Source: Bacillus sp. es.034 (lineage in GTDB: Bacteria; Bacillota; Bacilli; Bacillales; Bacillaceae_B). Taken from it: 64,000 nucleotides of DNA. The translations under genes were made by a program, and so were the position numbers. The stretch spans positions 3,942,001 through 4,006,000 of the forward strand of contig NZ_PDIY01000001.1 of assembly GCF_002563655.1 (NCBI RefSeq). The letters are read 5' to 3'. The notes below the pieces were generated by a model. It was not told the DNA's origin. It did not search any database and worked only from the letters and a program-made list of their open reading frames with translations. This document shows positions 35,397 to 44,497 of the stretch, in pieces; the first letter of the stretch is position 1; the number at the start of each line of letters is the position of its first letter.

Positions 35397-35425
35397 GCCT
35401 GCTTTTTGTGTGAAGCAGGCTTTTA
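35397..35425 (+). terminator. Terminator of the 42-residue gene
   Basis: GCCTGCTT pairs with AAGCAGGC around an 8-nt loop, followed by TTTTAT. Confidence 0.8.
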
Positions 35426-35524
35426 TATTCAACATCCACCGCGGATCGTTCTTTCATACATCCTAAAACTTCATTCCTTGACGCATACTAAAACGTCGGT
35501 TATATTGTTCGTATTGCTTAATAG

Positions 35525-35539
35525 CTTACAAAAAGTAAG
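35525..35539. promoter_or_regulatory. Candidate YodB/HxlR-type operator
   Basis: CTTAC-AAAAA-GTAAG inverted repeat, about 60 bp upstream of the nitroreductase start. The spaced TTAC/GTAA pattern resembles sites of DUF24 MarR-type repressors such as YodB, known to control yodC in B. subtilis. No yodB gene is adjacent here. Confidence 0.45.
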
Positions 35540-35597
35540 TAACATACAAATATATACCACATTATAACATTTCTTCATACATCAAGGAGGCATACTC

Positions 35598-36209
35598 ATG
35601 GATAATTTCTTTCAAATCGTCGACGAACGCCGCTCCACGAAAGTATACGACCCTCACGTGGAAATCCCCCGTGAGGAATTAGTCAGCCTGTTAGAGGCGG
35701 CTGGGAAAGCTCCATCTGCCTGGAATCTGCAGCAATGGAAATTCCTTGTATTTGATCATAAAGAAGTACAGGAACGCTTACTTCCGATCGCCTATCACCA
35801 GCAACAGGTACATGATGCTTCTGCTGTCGTGGCTATACTTGGTGACCTTGAAGCCAATAAGAACATCGATCCCGTCTTTGATCCTGCGATCGAGAAAGGC
35901 GAAATGACGACAGAAATCAAAGAGGTCCTGAAGAAACAGATCGAAGGCGCGTACAGCCGTGAGGAATACCCGCGGGACGCGGCATTCAGCAATGCATCAC
36001 TCGCTGCCATGCAATTCATGCTTGCCGCGAAAGCAAAGGGCTGGGACACTTGCCCGATCGGTGGATTCAATCCGGCAGGCCTCGCAAGCGAATTCAATGT
36101 GTCTGAGCGTTATCTTCCCATCATGCTGATCACGATCGGAAAACCGCTTCAAAAAGCACGAAAGACAGACCGGCTGGATATCCGTAACTTAATTGATTGG
36201 GCAGAATAA
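35598..36209 (+). CDS. yodC: Nitroreductase family protein, YodC-like
   Basis: A 203-residue FMN-dependent nitroreductase-fold enzyme. ERRSTKVYDPHVEIPREEL and APSAWNLQQWKFLVF are the N-terminal flavin-contact motifs, SSAVVAILGDLE-like ASAVVAILGDLEANKN follows, and GWDTCPIGGFNP near 152 and ITIGKPLQKARKTDR close the domain. It closely resembles B. subtilis YodC, a YodB-controlled nitroreductase induced by quinones and diamide. AAGGAGG precedes the ATG. A third member, with WrbA and YhdA, of the quinone-handling set in this window. Confidence 0.85.
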   Translation: MDNFFQIVDERRSTKVYDPHVEIPREELVSLLEAAGKAPSAWNLQQWKFLVFDHKEVQERLLPIAYHQQQVHDASAVVAILGDLEANKNIDPVFDPAIEKGEMTTEIKEVLKKQIEGAYSREEYPRDAAFSNASLAAMQFMLAAKAKGWDTCPIGGFNPAGLASEFNVSERYLPIMLITIGKPLQKARKTDRLDIRNLIDWAE

Positions 36210-36222
36210 GTGCCTGTAACTA

Positions 36223-36256
36223 AAGCCACATCCTGAATGGGATGTGGCTTTTTGAT
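36223..36256. terminator. Bidirectional terminator yodC/cydC
   Basis: AAAGCCACATCC and GGATGTGGCTTT form a perfect stem with TTTTT on the plus strand. Confidence 0.9.
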
Positions 36257-36259
36257 GAG

Positions 36260-37978
36260 TTAAAAGAGGACGCTCTTTTCAATCTGTTTCATTTCATAGA
36301 AATAGCCTTTTTGACTCATAAGCTCTTGATAGCTACCTGATTCCACCACACTCCCCTGATTCATGACGATGATTTGGTCCATTTTTTCAAGACCTGTCAA
36401 TCGATGACTGATCAGAACCAGCGTATCCCCGTCGGCTGCTGAATACAGATGGTCAAATATTTCTTTTTCCATCAATGCATCAACGGAAGATGTCGGTTCA
36501 TCGAGCATCCATAACGGTGAATCTTTCAAGAGGGCCCTTGCAATCGCCAACCTCTGCTTTTCTCCCCCGGAAAGATTCTCTCCTTTTTCTAATACTTCAT
36601 CCTCTAAAGATATGTGATCAAGTTTCACTTTACCCAATGCCGACTTCATTTCTTCGTCTGTCAAATCATCGCGCACGAGCATCAGATTTTCTTTGATTGT
36701 GCCGTAAAAGAAATGGTTTTCCTGAAGAACAACATTCGCATGCCCCCACAATGACTCTTTATCGATATCCTTAATGGAAGTATCATTGACGAAAATCGCT
36801 CCTTCGTCCGTCGGGTAAAAGTGTAATAACAATTGAAGTAACGTCGACTTGCCTGATCCCGATGGTCCTACGATCGCCGTTTTCGAACCTGCGGGGAGCT
36901 CGAGACTCACCCCGTCCAATGTCTTTCTTTCCTTCCCGTCAAAGGAAAAGCCCACATCCCTCATGGAGAAAGAAGGAACATCCCCTTCAAGGACCGAAGC
37001 CATTGGAGGTCCGTCCCTCTCGATGGGTTCTTGGGGCATGATAGTAGAAAGTCTGGCTGCCGCCCGGCGTGAATCTTCATAGTGGGTCGGCAGGATCGCC
37101 ATTGGTGTGGCGTTTTCGAATACTGTTAATGAGATCATGACAAGCATGGCTAGGAATATCCCGTCCAGTTGACCTGCTGCTACTGAATAAGCCCCCAAAG
37201 CTAAAACAATCCATGAAATGAGCAGGGAAACGAGGATGTTCGTTGAATGACTAAAAAGGGAATACCGGCTCTCCCTTTCCTGCTCACTCACATACCCTGT
37301 CGCTGCCTGGACGAGACTTGCCTCTTTAACCTCCAGTCTACGGTAGATTTTCAGGTCCCTGAATCCATAAAGAAATTCCGTCACCTCTGTGGATAACCCC
37401 CCTCGTCTTTCCCGCAGCGTCGCCTCCACTTTTCTCTGTTTAAAAGCAAAGTAGGCAGGGACGATATAGCCTGTCAACAAGAGACCTCCGAGTAGGACCA
37501 GCGCAATTGAAACAGAGTAAAACACAGTAAATAAAACCGTGCTTAAAAATACCATCACGAGGATGACGGGCGGATAAAAAACGCGAAGAAAGAAATTCTG
37601 CAGGCTCTCAACATCTCCAACGATTCTTGCGAGAAGGTCCCCGCTTCGATAATGCCCGAAAATCCCCGGTGCGAGGGGCTCGATTTTTTCATAGATGGAA
37701 ACCCGCAAGTTCGCCAAAATCGTGAACGTAGCCCGATGGGAAAAATAACGCTCCCCATAGCGGCTTACCGCTTTCGTTAAACCAAACAATTTCAAAAGAG
37801 CAATCATGACGGTCAGAGCGTAAAGCGGTACCTCCAAGGCCGCTTTGGAAATTAAATACCCACTCGAAGCAAATAGCCCCACAGAGGTAATGCCAGCCAG
37901 AAAGCCTAAAAGAATCGAATACACAATATCCTTCTTTTCCTTCATCATCAGCTTCACGATAAATTCTAATTCTTTCAT
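36260..37978 (-). CDS. cydC: Thiol reductant ABC exporter, CydC subunit
   Basis: A 572-residue half transporter: six transmembrane helices (1-310) and an ATPase domain (about 335-560). Walker A is GPSGSGKST near 365, the signature LSGGEKQRLAIARALL and Walker B LWMLDEPTSSVD follow. With CydD it exports cysteine/glutathione-type thiols needed to assemble cytochrome bd. The start codon abuts the stop of cydD, so the two subunits are translationally linked. No cydAB in the window. The linker RDGPP is encoded by a chance or inserted copy of the 12-mer repeat. Confidence 0.92.
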   Translation of the reverse strand: MKELEFIVKLMMKEKKDIVYSILLGFLAGITSVGLFASSGYLISKAALEVPLYALTVMIALLKLFGLTKAVSRYGERYFSHRATFTILANLRVSIYEKIEPLAPGIFGHYRSGDLLARIVGDVESLQNFFLRVFYPPVILVMVFLSTVLFTVFYSVSIALVLLGGLLLTGYIVPAYFAFKQRKVEATLRERRGGLSTEVTEFLYGFRDLKIYRRLEVKEASLVQAATGYVSEQERESRYSLFSHSTNILVSLLISWIVLALGAYSVAAGQLDGIFLAMLVMISLTVFENATPMAILPTHYEDSRRAAARLSTIMPQEPIERDGPPMASVLEGDVPSFSMRDVGFSFDGKERKTLDGVSLELPAGSKTAIVGPSGSGKSTLLQLLLHFYPTDEGAIFVNDTSIKDIDKESLWGHANVVLQENHFFYGTIKENLMLVRDDLTDEEMKSALGKVKLDHISLEDEVLEKGENLSGGEKQRLAIARALLKDSPLWMLDEPTSSVDALMEKEIFDHLYSAADGDTLVLISHRLTGLEKMDQIIVMNQGSVVESGSYQELMSQKGYFYEMKQIEKSVLF

Positions 37979-39712
37979 CTAATGAGTCACCCCTTGCTGT
38001 ACATTCACCATATCACGATAGTGAGGAGCCGATTTCATGAGCTCTTCATGAGTTCCCATCCCAGCCACTTTACCCTTATCCAACAACAAAATGGTATCTG
38101 CTTTTCGTATCGTATAAAGGCGGTGCGCTACGGTAATGACGGTTGCACCCTTAGCCAACTCCTCAATAGAAGACTGCAGGACTTGCTCGGTACCGAGATC
38201 CAATCCGGTTGTCGGTTCATCAAACAGGATGAGGGACGGACCTTTGAGAAACGCCCTTGCAATGGCAATGCGCTGTTTCTCTCCGCCGGAAAGGCCTCTC
38301 CCCGCCTCCCCGACCGGTGTATCATAACCTTTATGGAGTCCCGCAATCATTTCAGCAATCCCGGCTTTTTCAGCGGCGGATTCGATTTCTTCACGGGTGA
38401 CCCCCTCTCTTCCCCCGACCGCAATATTCTCAGCTATCGTGCCTGAGAATAAGTACGGATTCTGTGAAATGTAACTCAATTGTTCAAACCAGTCTCTTTC
38501 CACGTATTCGCTTCTTGGAAATCCATTAATGAGAAGCTCTCCCTCAGAAGGATCAAGCAGACCAGCCAGCAGATGAAGGAGGGTTGTCTTTCCCGCTCCA
38601 CTCTGACCGATGACCGCCACTTGGCTCCGTGTAGGGATGACGGCGGTGACCCCTTGAAGGGCATAGCCTTTATCACTGTAGGAGAACCCGAGGTTACGCA
38701 ATTCGATTGTGGGGGGCACCCTATTTGAATTGCGTTCCCTCTCTCCCCATTTGACCGGCTGCTCTTTTTCCTGAAGCTCCTCCATGACCTTCTTTGCGGC
38801 ACCCATGCTTCCACGCCCGGTATGAAACGCATTCCCCAGCTCTTTTAAAGACTGATAGAATTCCGGGGCCAGGACAAGAACGAAGAAAGCGGTGAAGAAC
38901 GGGATACTCTCAAAGACTACCAATCTCAGCCCCACCTCCAGGGCGATCAGGCCGATACTTAACATGGAAATGAATTCAAGCATCAAAGAAGATAAAAATG
39001 CCGTCTTCAATACGTCCATGGTTGCTTCCCGGAAGTCCAGACTACTTGATTGGATCCCCTCTTTCTGCTTCCTTCCCCTCCCAAGTAATTTTAAAGTAGT
39101 CAATCCTTGAAGAGTATCGAGGAATCTCCCGGAAAAAGCGGTCAGCTTGTCCATCTGCTTCTCTGATTTCTTCTTGGTCATGACTCCGATGATGGCCATG
39201 AATAATGGGATGAATGGAGCCGTCACCACCATGATCAAACCTGTATACACATGCTCAGTAAAGATGGTGATCAACAGGATCAAAGGAACGATGGTGGTCT
39301 GGATCCTTTGAGGAATATACTGACTGTAAAATCCGTCCAACCCATCGACCGCATCCATCATCGTGCTGACCTTTTTTCCCGATTGACCTTGTATGGAAGC
39401 CTGAAGGGGATTTTTTGCCCATTTCTTCAACAGTCGTTTTCTCAGGTCCCCTTTCACATTTGCGGCCATTCTGATTCCGATTCGGCCATTGACATATGAA
39501 AGGACGGCCCTTCCTATGAGTATGATAAACAAAACCCCAAGCATCGGGAGGATATACTGGAACCCGAGCTTCTCTATGAATATGGAATTAACAATGCTTA
39601 CGAGCAAATAAGCCTGTCCAACAACGACTCCCCCCATCAACAGGGAAGTCACGTAAAGCGTCATGGTGGATGCTCTTTGTTCTTTAGCTAATTGATTAAG
39701 CTCTTTCATCAT
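37979..39712 (-). CDS. cydD: Thiol reductant ABC exporter, CydD subunit
   Basis: A 577-residue half transporter with six N-terminal transmembrane helices and an ATPase domain: Walker A IGQSGAGKTTLLHLL near 375, signature GLSGGEKQRIAIARAFL, Walker B SLILFDEPTTGLD, and the H-loop VITVAHRLYTI. The start at 39712 is supported by GGAG nine bases upstream; a further in-frame TTG precedes it. It begins the cydDC operon and pairs with CydC. A PerR/Fur-class palindrome lies about 140 bp upstream. Confidence 0.92.
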   Translation of the reverse strand: MMKELNQLAKEQRASTMTLYVTSLLMGGVVVGQAYLLVSIVNSIFIEKLGFQYILPMLGVLFIILIGRAVLSYVNGRIGIRMAANVKGDLRKRLLKKWAKNPLQASIQGQSGKKVSTMMDAVDGLDGFYSQYIPQRIQTTIVPLILLITIFTEHVYTGLIMVVTAPFIPLFMAIIGVMTKKKSEKQMDKLTAFSGRFLDTLQGLTTLKLLGRGRKQKEGIQSSSLDFREATMDVLKTAFLSSLMLEFISMLSIGLIALEVGLRLVVFESIPFFTAFFVLVLAPEFYQSLKELGNAFHTGRGSMGAAKKVMEELQEKEQPVKWGERERNSNRVPPTIELRNLGFSYSDKGYALQGVTAVIPTRSQVAVIGQSGAGKTTLLHLLAGLLDPSEGELLINGFPRSEYVERDWFEQLSYISQNPYLFSGTIAENIAVGGREGVTREEIESAAEKAGIAEMIAGLHKGYDTPVGEAGRGLSGGEKQRIAIARAFLKGPSLILFDEPTTGLDLGTEQVLQSSIEELAKGATVITVAHRLYTIRKADTILLLDKGKVAGMGTHEELMKSAPHYRDMVNVQQGVTH

Positions 39713-39848
39713 TGCTCTCAGCTCCAAAAGTTAAAAGTTAGTGAAGTATTTCACAATCTAATAACTCCATTATAGTAAACTTGGTTCGTTCATGCATCTT
39801 TTGTGATTGACCGTTTTGTGACAATTTTACAGTGAAAATCCCGGCACT

Positions 39849-39863
39849 TTACAATCATTGTAA
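39849..39863. promoter_or_regulatory. PerR/Fur-class 7-1-7 palindrome upstream of cydD
   Basis: TTACAATCATTGTAA is a perfect 7-1-7 inverted repeat (extended to 17 bp by T and A). It matches 13 of 15 positions of the PerR box TTATAATNATTATAA, with both mismatches symmetric. It lies between the rocB end and cydD, so the cydDC promoter is the obvious target. Confidence 0.45.
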
Positions 39864-39885
39864 ATCACACCCTACAATCAATAAA

Positions 39886-39914
39886 AAATAGAGAGGAAAA
39901 TACCCTCTCTATTT
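39886..39914 (-). terminator. Terminator of rocB
   Basis: AAATAGAGAGG pairs with CCTCTCTATTT; the minus strand continues TTTATTG. Confidence 0.85.
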
Positions 39915-39922
39915 ATTCCATA

Positions 39923-41566
39923 TCAAATTTCCAGTAAGTCCTTCGTCACCCTCCTGATAATCTCCGGCAGCACGGAGAACGTATAGGGTTTATACACTCT
40001 CTCGGTCCACTGATGACCATCTTTCCCGTAGACTCCTATATTGATGGAGGGGATGTTCAGCTTTCTGATCATGTCGATGGGCACCGGGTACAGGTGATCG
40101 ATGAGGGGCAGGTTCTTCTTGAACACCTCGATATCTTCATCTTCTTCGTGGAGGGAAAGAAAGCTGCCATCTGCGAGATAAGGGAAAAACCGTTTGATGA
40201 CGAATTCTTCGCCTGTCTCATTTGATATATCATCCAAGCAGGTTCCGAGCACCTCTCTCACCTTTTTGCCGTATTCATTTTCCTCATTTACAAAATTATG
40301 TGGTAAAAAAGGCGGAGCGAAGAACAGGATGACTCTTGGTGTCCGGTCGGGATCAAGATGCTGAAGGGCTTCCACCATTGTATAAGCAATCGTCCGTCTG
40401 TCCTCCCCTTCCATATCATGAAAGATTTTCTTCATGGTTGGGTCCGGATCTATACCCCTCTCTTTCAGCCAAAATATATACTCCCTTAATGTAAGGACTT
40501 CCACTTCCCATGAGAATTCCCGTTCAGGGAATCCGTGATAGTTCCGGTACTGTTCAAACCGCCTTTTGCTTCGCTCTTCCATTTCACTTACTACCTTCAA
40601 AGCGACCTTTTTCATATCGTACAGCACTTCCCGAGCCGTTCTTTCGTATACAAAATAGTTGAAATACAGAGACGCGCTGAGTGGGGTCTGAACATTATAC
40701 GTATGCTTATCATCTTTAAAATAGAGACATGAAGGCGGCAGGGTGAACTCCCCAGGGATATCCTCGAGATAATCAAGATTCTGATTGATTTCGAGATTGA
40801 TCTTCGAAGCGATCACGGTTGGATCAATCGAAGTCAGGACATCCCCTACATGCGCTTCCCTTCCATATATATAGAAACTTGGCAGCAGCTTTCCCGCCGC
40901 TCCCGTATAAATATACCGTTTACAATCCCCGTCATAAATAGGGGAAATGAAATCCGTGTTGATTGCTGCCAAATAGTCCAGACCTTCTTTTTTCAAGCGA
41001 TGGAGATCACTTAAAGCCGCAATCATCCCGGCATGCTCACTTTCTTCATCTCCATTGAACAGGAAGAGTAAATTCCCATCCGGCTGTTTTTCACCTGTAT
41101 GATATAAAAGATTCGCTAAATGGACGGCAATGCCGCTCTGCATATCCAAGGAACCCCTCCCGAACAGCCAGTTTCCTGAAAGGGCATCTTCTTTTACCTT
41201 CTCCTCCCCTTCATAATCCATGAAGAACTTCTGCAGGAAATCGGGATCATGGGCCATATCCTGGAGTGCCCCATAATCGTCGGTTCCCACCGTATCGTAA
41301 TGGGCATGAAATACGACGGTTTTAGAGGACGTCCCTTTTACAAGGGCAAAAACGTTCTTCCTGCCAATCGGATCGTTAGGGACTTCCTGTAGCCAGACTC
41401 TTTCGGGATGATGCTTGAAATAAGGAAACGATGAGATCAACTTATATATAAATAGGGCTTTCTCACTTTCGCCGGTTGTGCCGTTATAACTTTTCAGAGC
41501 GATTAAGGATCGTGTGATGAGTTCAATCTGTTCAGAAGTTGACTTGTTTTTCAGTTGAGTATACAT
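39923..41566 (-). CDS. rocB: M20-family amidohydrolase RocB
   Basis: A 547-residue protein of the M20 peptidase family, the RocB branch linked to arginine utilisation in B. subtilis. Metal ligands are visible: VVFHAHYDTVG (His, Asp), GRGSLDMQSGIAVHL (bridging Asp) and FNGDEESEHAG (catalytic Glu). A long central insertion and the C-terminal KDGHQWTERV motif with a His complete the site. The ATG follows AAAGGGGCGG. The rest of the roc regulon is not nearby, and its role in arginine breakdown is only partly defined. Confidence 0.92.
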   Translation of the reverse strand: MYTQLKNKSTSEQIELITRSLIALKSYNGTTGESEKALFIYKLISSFPYFKHHPERVWLQEVPNDPIGRKNVFALVKGTSSKTVVFHAHYDTVGTDDYGALQDMAHDPDFLQKFFMDYEGEEKVKEDALSGNWLFGRGSLDMQSGIAVHLANLLYHTGEKQPDGNLLFLFNGDEESEHAGMIAALSDLHRLKKEGLDYLAAINTDFISPIYDGDCKRYIYTGAAGKLLPSFYIYGREAHVGDVLTSIDPTVIASKINLEINQNLDYLEDIPGEFTLPPSCLYFKDDKHTYNVQTPLSASLYFNYFVYERTAREVLYDMKKVALKVVSEMEERSKRRFEQYRNYHGFPEREFSWEVEVLTLREYIFWLKERGIDPDPTMKKIFHDMEGEDRRTIAYTMVEALQHLDPDRTPRVILFFAPPFLPHNFVNEENEYGKKVREVLGTCLDDISNETGEEFVIKRFFPYLADGSFLSLHEEDEDIEVFKKNLPLIDHLYPVPIDMIRKLNIPSINIGVYGKDGHQWTERVYKPYTFSVLPEIIRRVTKDLLEI

Positions 41567-41751
41567 AGTACCGCCCCTTTCTTAAAGAAATATGAGCCTA
41601 TGCGTGGTAAATCGTCCTTTGCATGGGCATTATAGAAAATGATTCCTCTATAATTGATAACATCTTATCGAAAAAGGATGGGGTTTGGAAGGGGTTTCAA
41701 GATATTTTCTTAAAAATAATTCGGTCTTTTCTATTGAAATTCGTTCTAATA

Positions 41752-41788
41752 CCGAATATTATATAAGTTGTGTGTTTTTAATGTTCGT
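41752..41788. promoter_or_regulatory. Candidate paired PurBoxes (PurR)
   Basis: CCGAATATT at 41752 and AATGTTCGT (reverse of ACGAACATT) at 41780 are convergent and resemble PurR half boxes (CCGAACATT). The gap is slightly longer than the known 16-17 nt. They precede the purine permease start by 20-55 bp. I found no purine riboswitch signature here. Confidence 0.35.
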
Positions 41789-41807
41789 TTTTATTGGAGG
41801 TTTTACG

Positions 41808-43109
41808 ATGTTTAAATTAAAGGAAAACGGTACGGATCCCAAAACGGAAATACTTGCCGGGATCACAACATTCCTGACCATGGTATACATAGTGGTTGTG
41901 AATCCCATCATCTTATCCGATGCGGGTGTCCCGTTTGATCAGGTATTCTTAGCAACCATCATATCGGCCGTAGCCGGAACGTTATGGATGGCATTGTTTG
42001 CAAATTATCCGATCGCCATTGCACCTGGAATGGGATTGAATGCTTATTTTACTTACTCAGTGGTCGGTGCACATGATGATATTTCGTATATCGTTGCATT
42101 TTCTGCCGTTTTCGTAGCAGGGATCGTCTTCATCCTGCTCTCTTTAACACCCCTGCGAAAAAAATTGATCGAAGCCATTCCTCAAAATCTGAAGCATGGA
42201 ATTACAGCAGGAATCGGTTTATTCATTGCCTTTATCGGATTGCGTCTTACAGGATTGATCCAGGCACATCCGACAAATTTAGTACAGCTTGGGGATCTTC
42301 ATTCCCATTCAGCCCTCCTTGCATTGACCGGATTGGCCGTAACACTGATCCTCATGGTCCTGAACGTCCATGGAGCCCTGTTCATCGGGATGATCGTGAC
42401 GGGATTGATTGCGTACTTTACGGGAGACCTATCCTTTAAGGAAGGATTCGTCGCCATTCCCCATCTTCCTGAAGGACTGATGGTGGCAAACCCGGCAACG
42501 GCTTTTGCTGACGTCTTCCAGTATGGATTATACGCGGTCGTCTTCTCATTTTTACTTGTCACTATTTTTGACACAACGGGAACGATGATCGGAGTGGCCC
42601 AGCAGGCTGGTCTGATGAAAGGAAACACCCTTCCAAGGGCCCGCCAGGCACTTCTGGCCGATTCCATCGCGACAACGATCGGTGCAATGTTCGGGACGAG
42701 CCCTACATCCGCTTATATCGAGTCTTCGGCTGGTGTTTCTGCAGGAGGAAGAACGGGATTGACAACCTTGACCGTATCGATCCTGTTTATCGCTTCCGCC
42801 TTTTTCGGGCCATTGGTCAGTTCCGTATCAGGGATCTCTGCCATTACGGCTCCTGCCCTGATCATCGTGGGCAGCCTGATGATGGGAAGCATCTCCCAAA
42901 TTAAATGGGATCAGTTGGATGAAGCCTTTCCTGCATTCCTCATCATTCTGAGCATGCCTTTAACATCCAGCATCGCAACGGGGATTGCACTGGGCTTCAT
43001 TTCTTATCCCTTACTGAAAGTAGTGAAAGGACAATGGAAGCAGGTACATCCACTTGTTTATATCTTTGCTGTCCTGTTCTTCTATCAGCTGGCGTTCCTG
43101 CCTCATTGA
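41808..43109 (+). CDS. pbuG: NCS2-family hypoxanthine/guanine permease (PbuG/PbuO type)
   Basis: A 433-residue nucleobase:cation symporter with about 12-14 helices. Family motifs: AGITTFLTMVYIVVVNPIIL at the start, ANYPIAIAPGMGLNAYF (about 60-76), VTIFDTTGTMIGVAQQAGLM in the middle and GTSPTSAYIESSAGVSAGGR near 300. These define the AzgA-like purine branch (PbuG and PbuO of B. subtilis). The start at 41808 is set by TTGGAGG; an upstream extension to 41685 is a leader frame. Substrate expected: hypoxanthine and guanine. Confidence 0.88.
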   Translation: MFKLKENGTDPKTEILAGITTFLTMVYIVVVNPIILSDAGVPFDQVFLATIISAVAGTLWMALFANYPIAIAPGMGLNAYFTYSVVGAHDDISYIVAFSAVFVAGIVFILLSLTPLRKKLIEAIPQNLKHGITAGIGLFIAFIGLRLTGLIQAHPTNLVQLGDLHSHSALLALTGLAVTLILMVLNVHGALFIGMIVTGLIAYFTGDLSFKEGFVAIPHLPEGLMVANPATAFADVFQYGLYAVVFSFLLVTIFDTTGTMIGVAQQAGLMKGNTLPRARQALLADSIATTIGAMFGTSPTSAYIESSAGVSAGGRTGLTTLTVSILFIASAFFGPLVSSVSGISAITAPALIIVGSLMMGSISQIKWDQLDEAFPAFLIILSMPLTSSIATGIALGFISYPLLKVVKGQWKQVHPLVYIFAVLFFYQLAFLPH

Positions 43110-43126
43110 TTCAAATAGAGACTCGA

Positions 43127-43156
43127 AAGACCGTTCACAGTGAACGGTCTTTTTTG
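43127..43156. terminator. Bidirectional terminator after the purine permease
   Basis: AAAGACCGTTCAC and GTGAACGGTCTTT form a perfect 13-bp stem, then TTTT. Confidence 0.9.
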
Positions 43157-43168
43157 AATGAGTTGCGA

Positions 43169-43720
43169 TTATATTCTTGATACACTCTCGAGATTTCTAT
43201 CATGGAATGCTAAACAATATACATCCGGCATCTCTAGTTCTCTCCAGAATTCCACACCATATTTCTCATCAAAATAATTCATGATCAGGACCATAATATT
43301 TCCGTGGGTTCCAATCACCACGTTTTTACCAGTATATTCTTCCATTATTTTAAATATCCCCTCGACACCCCTCTTTTGAGCGGTAAGATTCGACTCTCCG
43401 CCTTCCAATGAAAGGGATGGATCAGCCCAAACCGATGAAATGGCTTCCTGAAAATTTTCGACAGGCACTGAGGATAGTGTGCGCTCTCTCATCTCTTCCA
43501 CTAATGTAATTTCCTGATTGATATGTCGGGCTATTCCTTCTACCGTTTCCACAGCTCGTTTGTAGGGACTGGAACAAATCACATCAATCCTTTCCCCTTT
43601 CAATCGTTCCGTCACATTAAGAGAATCCCTTCTTCCCTTCTCAGAAAGGGGCCTCGTCAACTCTTCCGGTGTATAAACCGAGTGGGCATGCCTGACCAGA
43701 TATAATTTCGTCACGGTCAC
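43169..43720 (-). CDS. Histidine phosphatase family protein
   Basis: A 183-residue phosphoglycerate-mutase-like phosphatase. The catalytic RHG-type motif appears as LYLVRHAHS (residues 6-14), CSSPYKRAVETVEGIA carries the second Arg, and VVIGTHGNIMVLIMNYF has the second catalytic His. The start is GTG at 43720, nine bases after GGAG. Substrate unknown; B. subtilis PhoE/YhfR relatives act on phosphate esters. Monocistronic. Confidence 0.85.
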   Translation of the reverse strand: MTVTKLYLVRHAHSVYTPEELTRPLSEKGRRDSLNVTERLKGERIDVICSSPYKRAVETVEGIARHINQEITLVEEMRERTLSSVPVENFQEAISSVWADPSLSLEGGESNLTAQKRGVEGIFKIMEEYTGKNVVIGTHGNIMVLIMNYFDEKYGVEFWRELEMPDVYCLAFHDRNLESVSRI

Positions 43721-43814
43721 ATCCGTTCACTCCTTTCTCTTTGCCATCAATAAATAGGGCCGCCCTGTTTGAACAGCCCCTGACTTTTCGATATGTACTG
43801 TGAAGAGATTCCAT

Positions 43815-44351
43815 TCACTCGGGTATGAACTCCATCAACCAGGAATCATGGTACACCCCTTCATGAAGCTCATGCTCCCGCAGAATTCTGGCTTTACTGT
43901 ATCCACATTTCTCATAACAGCGGATCGCTCTCGTATTCCATGTCATCGGATCCATCACGAGGCGGTGGACTCCCTCCTTTTGAAGCAAGTATTCCACCAC
44001 AGCACGGATGAGCCGTGTCCCGACTCCCTTATTCCAATAATCCGCCTCTCCGATGAATTGATCCGTACCATAAATCACTTCATCCAGATTCGTATAGCCG
44101 TAACGTATCATCGTCTCATGATCGAGCTGATAATATTGAAGATAACCGATTTCAATCCCTTCATACTCAACCAGACAACTCACGACACCCCTATCCGAGA
44201 AGAATTTCTCCTCCACCATCTCCGGGGTGAAAGGGCGATCCCGGCCTTCATAAAATTCCAGGACCACAGGATCCGATAACCACCTCGAAAGCGTGTACTT
44301 ATCCCCATCCACTAACGGGCGAATATTCAACTCCCCACTCACGACATTCAT
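43815..44351 (-). CDS. GNAT-family N-acetyltransferase
   Basis: A 178-residue acetyltransferase of the Acetyltransf_8 / aminoglycoside 6'-acetyltransferase-like branch. The segment LVDGDKYTLSRWLSDPVVLE is typical, the acetyl-CoA loop is YWNKGVGTRLIRAVVEYLL, and MDPMTWNTRAIRCYEKCGYS is motif B. Housekeeping Bacillus members of this group exist, and resistance should not be assumed. GGAGG precedes the ATG. It is alone between the phosphatase and ldh. Confidence 0.82.
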   Translation of the reverse strand: MNVVSGELNIRPLVDGDKYTLSRWLSDPVVLEFYEGRDRPFTPEMVEEKFFSDRGVVSCLVEYEGIEIGYLQYYQLDHETMIRYGYTNLDEVIYGTDQFIGEADYWNKGVGTRLIRAVVEYLLQKEGVHRLVMDPMTWNTRAIRCYEKCGYSKARILREHELHEGVYHDSWLMEFIPE

Positions 44352-44422
44352 ACAACCACACCTCCATAAACAAACCTCTTCCTATATACATTCATCACAA
44401 CCAATAAAAAACCCTTCTTTTT

Positions 44423-44479
44423 AGAGGGACGGACCTTGATTCCTAGGACCAGCTCCTAGGAATCAAGGTCCGTCCCTCT
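44423..44479. repeat. Perfect 26-bp-arm palindrome containing the AGGGACGGACCT repeat
   Basis: AGAGGGACGGACCTTGATTC and the following CTAGGA form a 26-bp arm whose exact reverse complement follows after CCAGC. There is no T-run directly after either arm, so it is not a normal terminator, although it lies 72 bp upstream of the start of the GNAT gene and just upstream of ldh control sites. Confidence 0.9.
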
Positions 44480-44497
44480 CCACTCACTTTGACACAT

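Noticed and set aside
38232-38243. AGGGACGGACCT in cydD as an inserted repeat
   Set aside because: It lies in the conserved stretch between the ABC signature and Walker B and encodes expected residues, so chance or codon choice is enough; I counted it but do not claim insertion.
41567-41807. Purine riboswitch upstream of the purine permease
   Set aside because: No conserved three-way-junction core was seen. The PurBox-like sites are a better, though weak, explanation.
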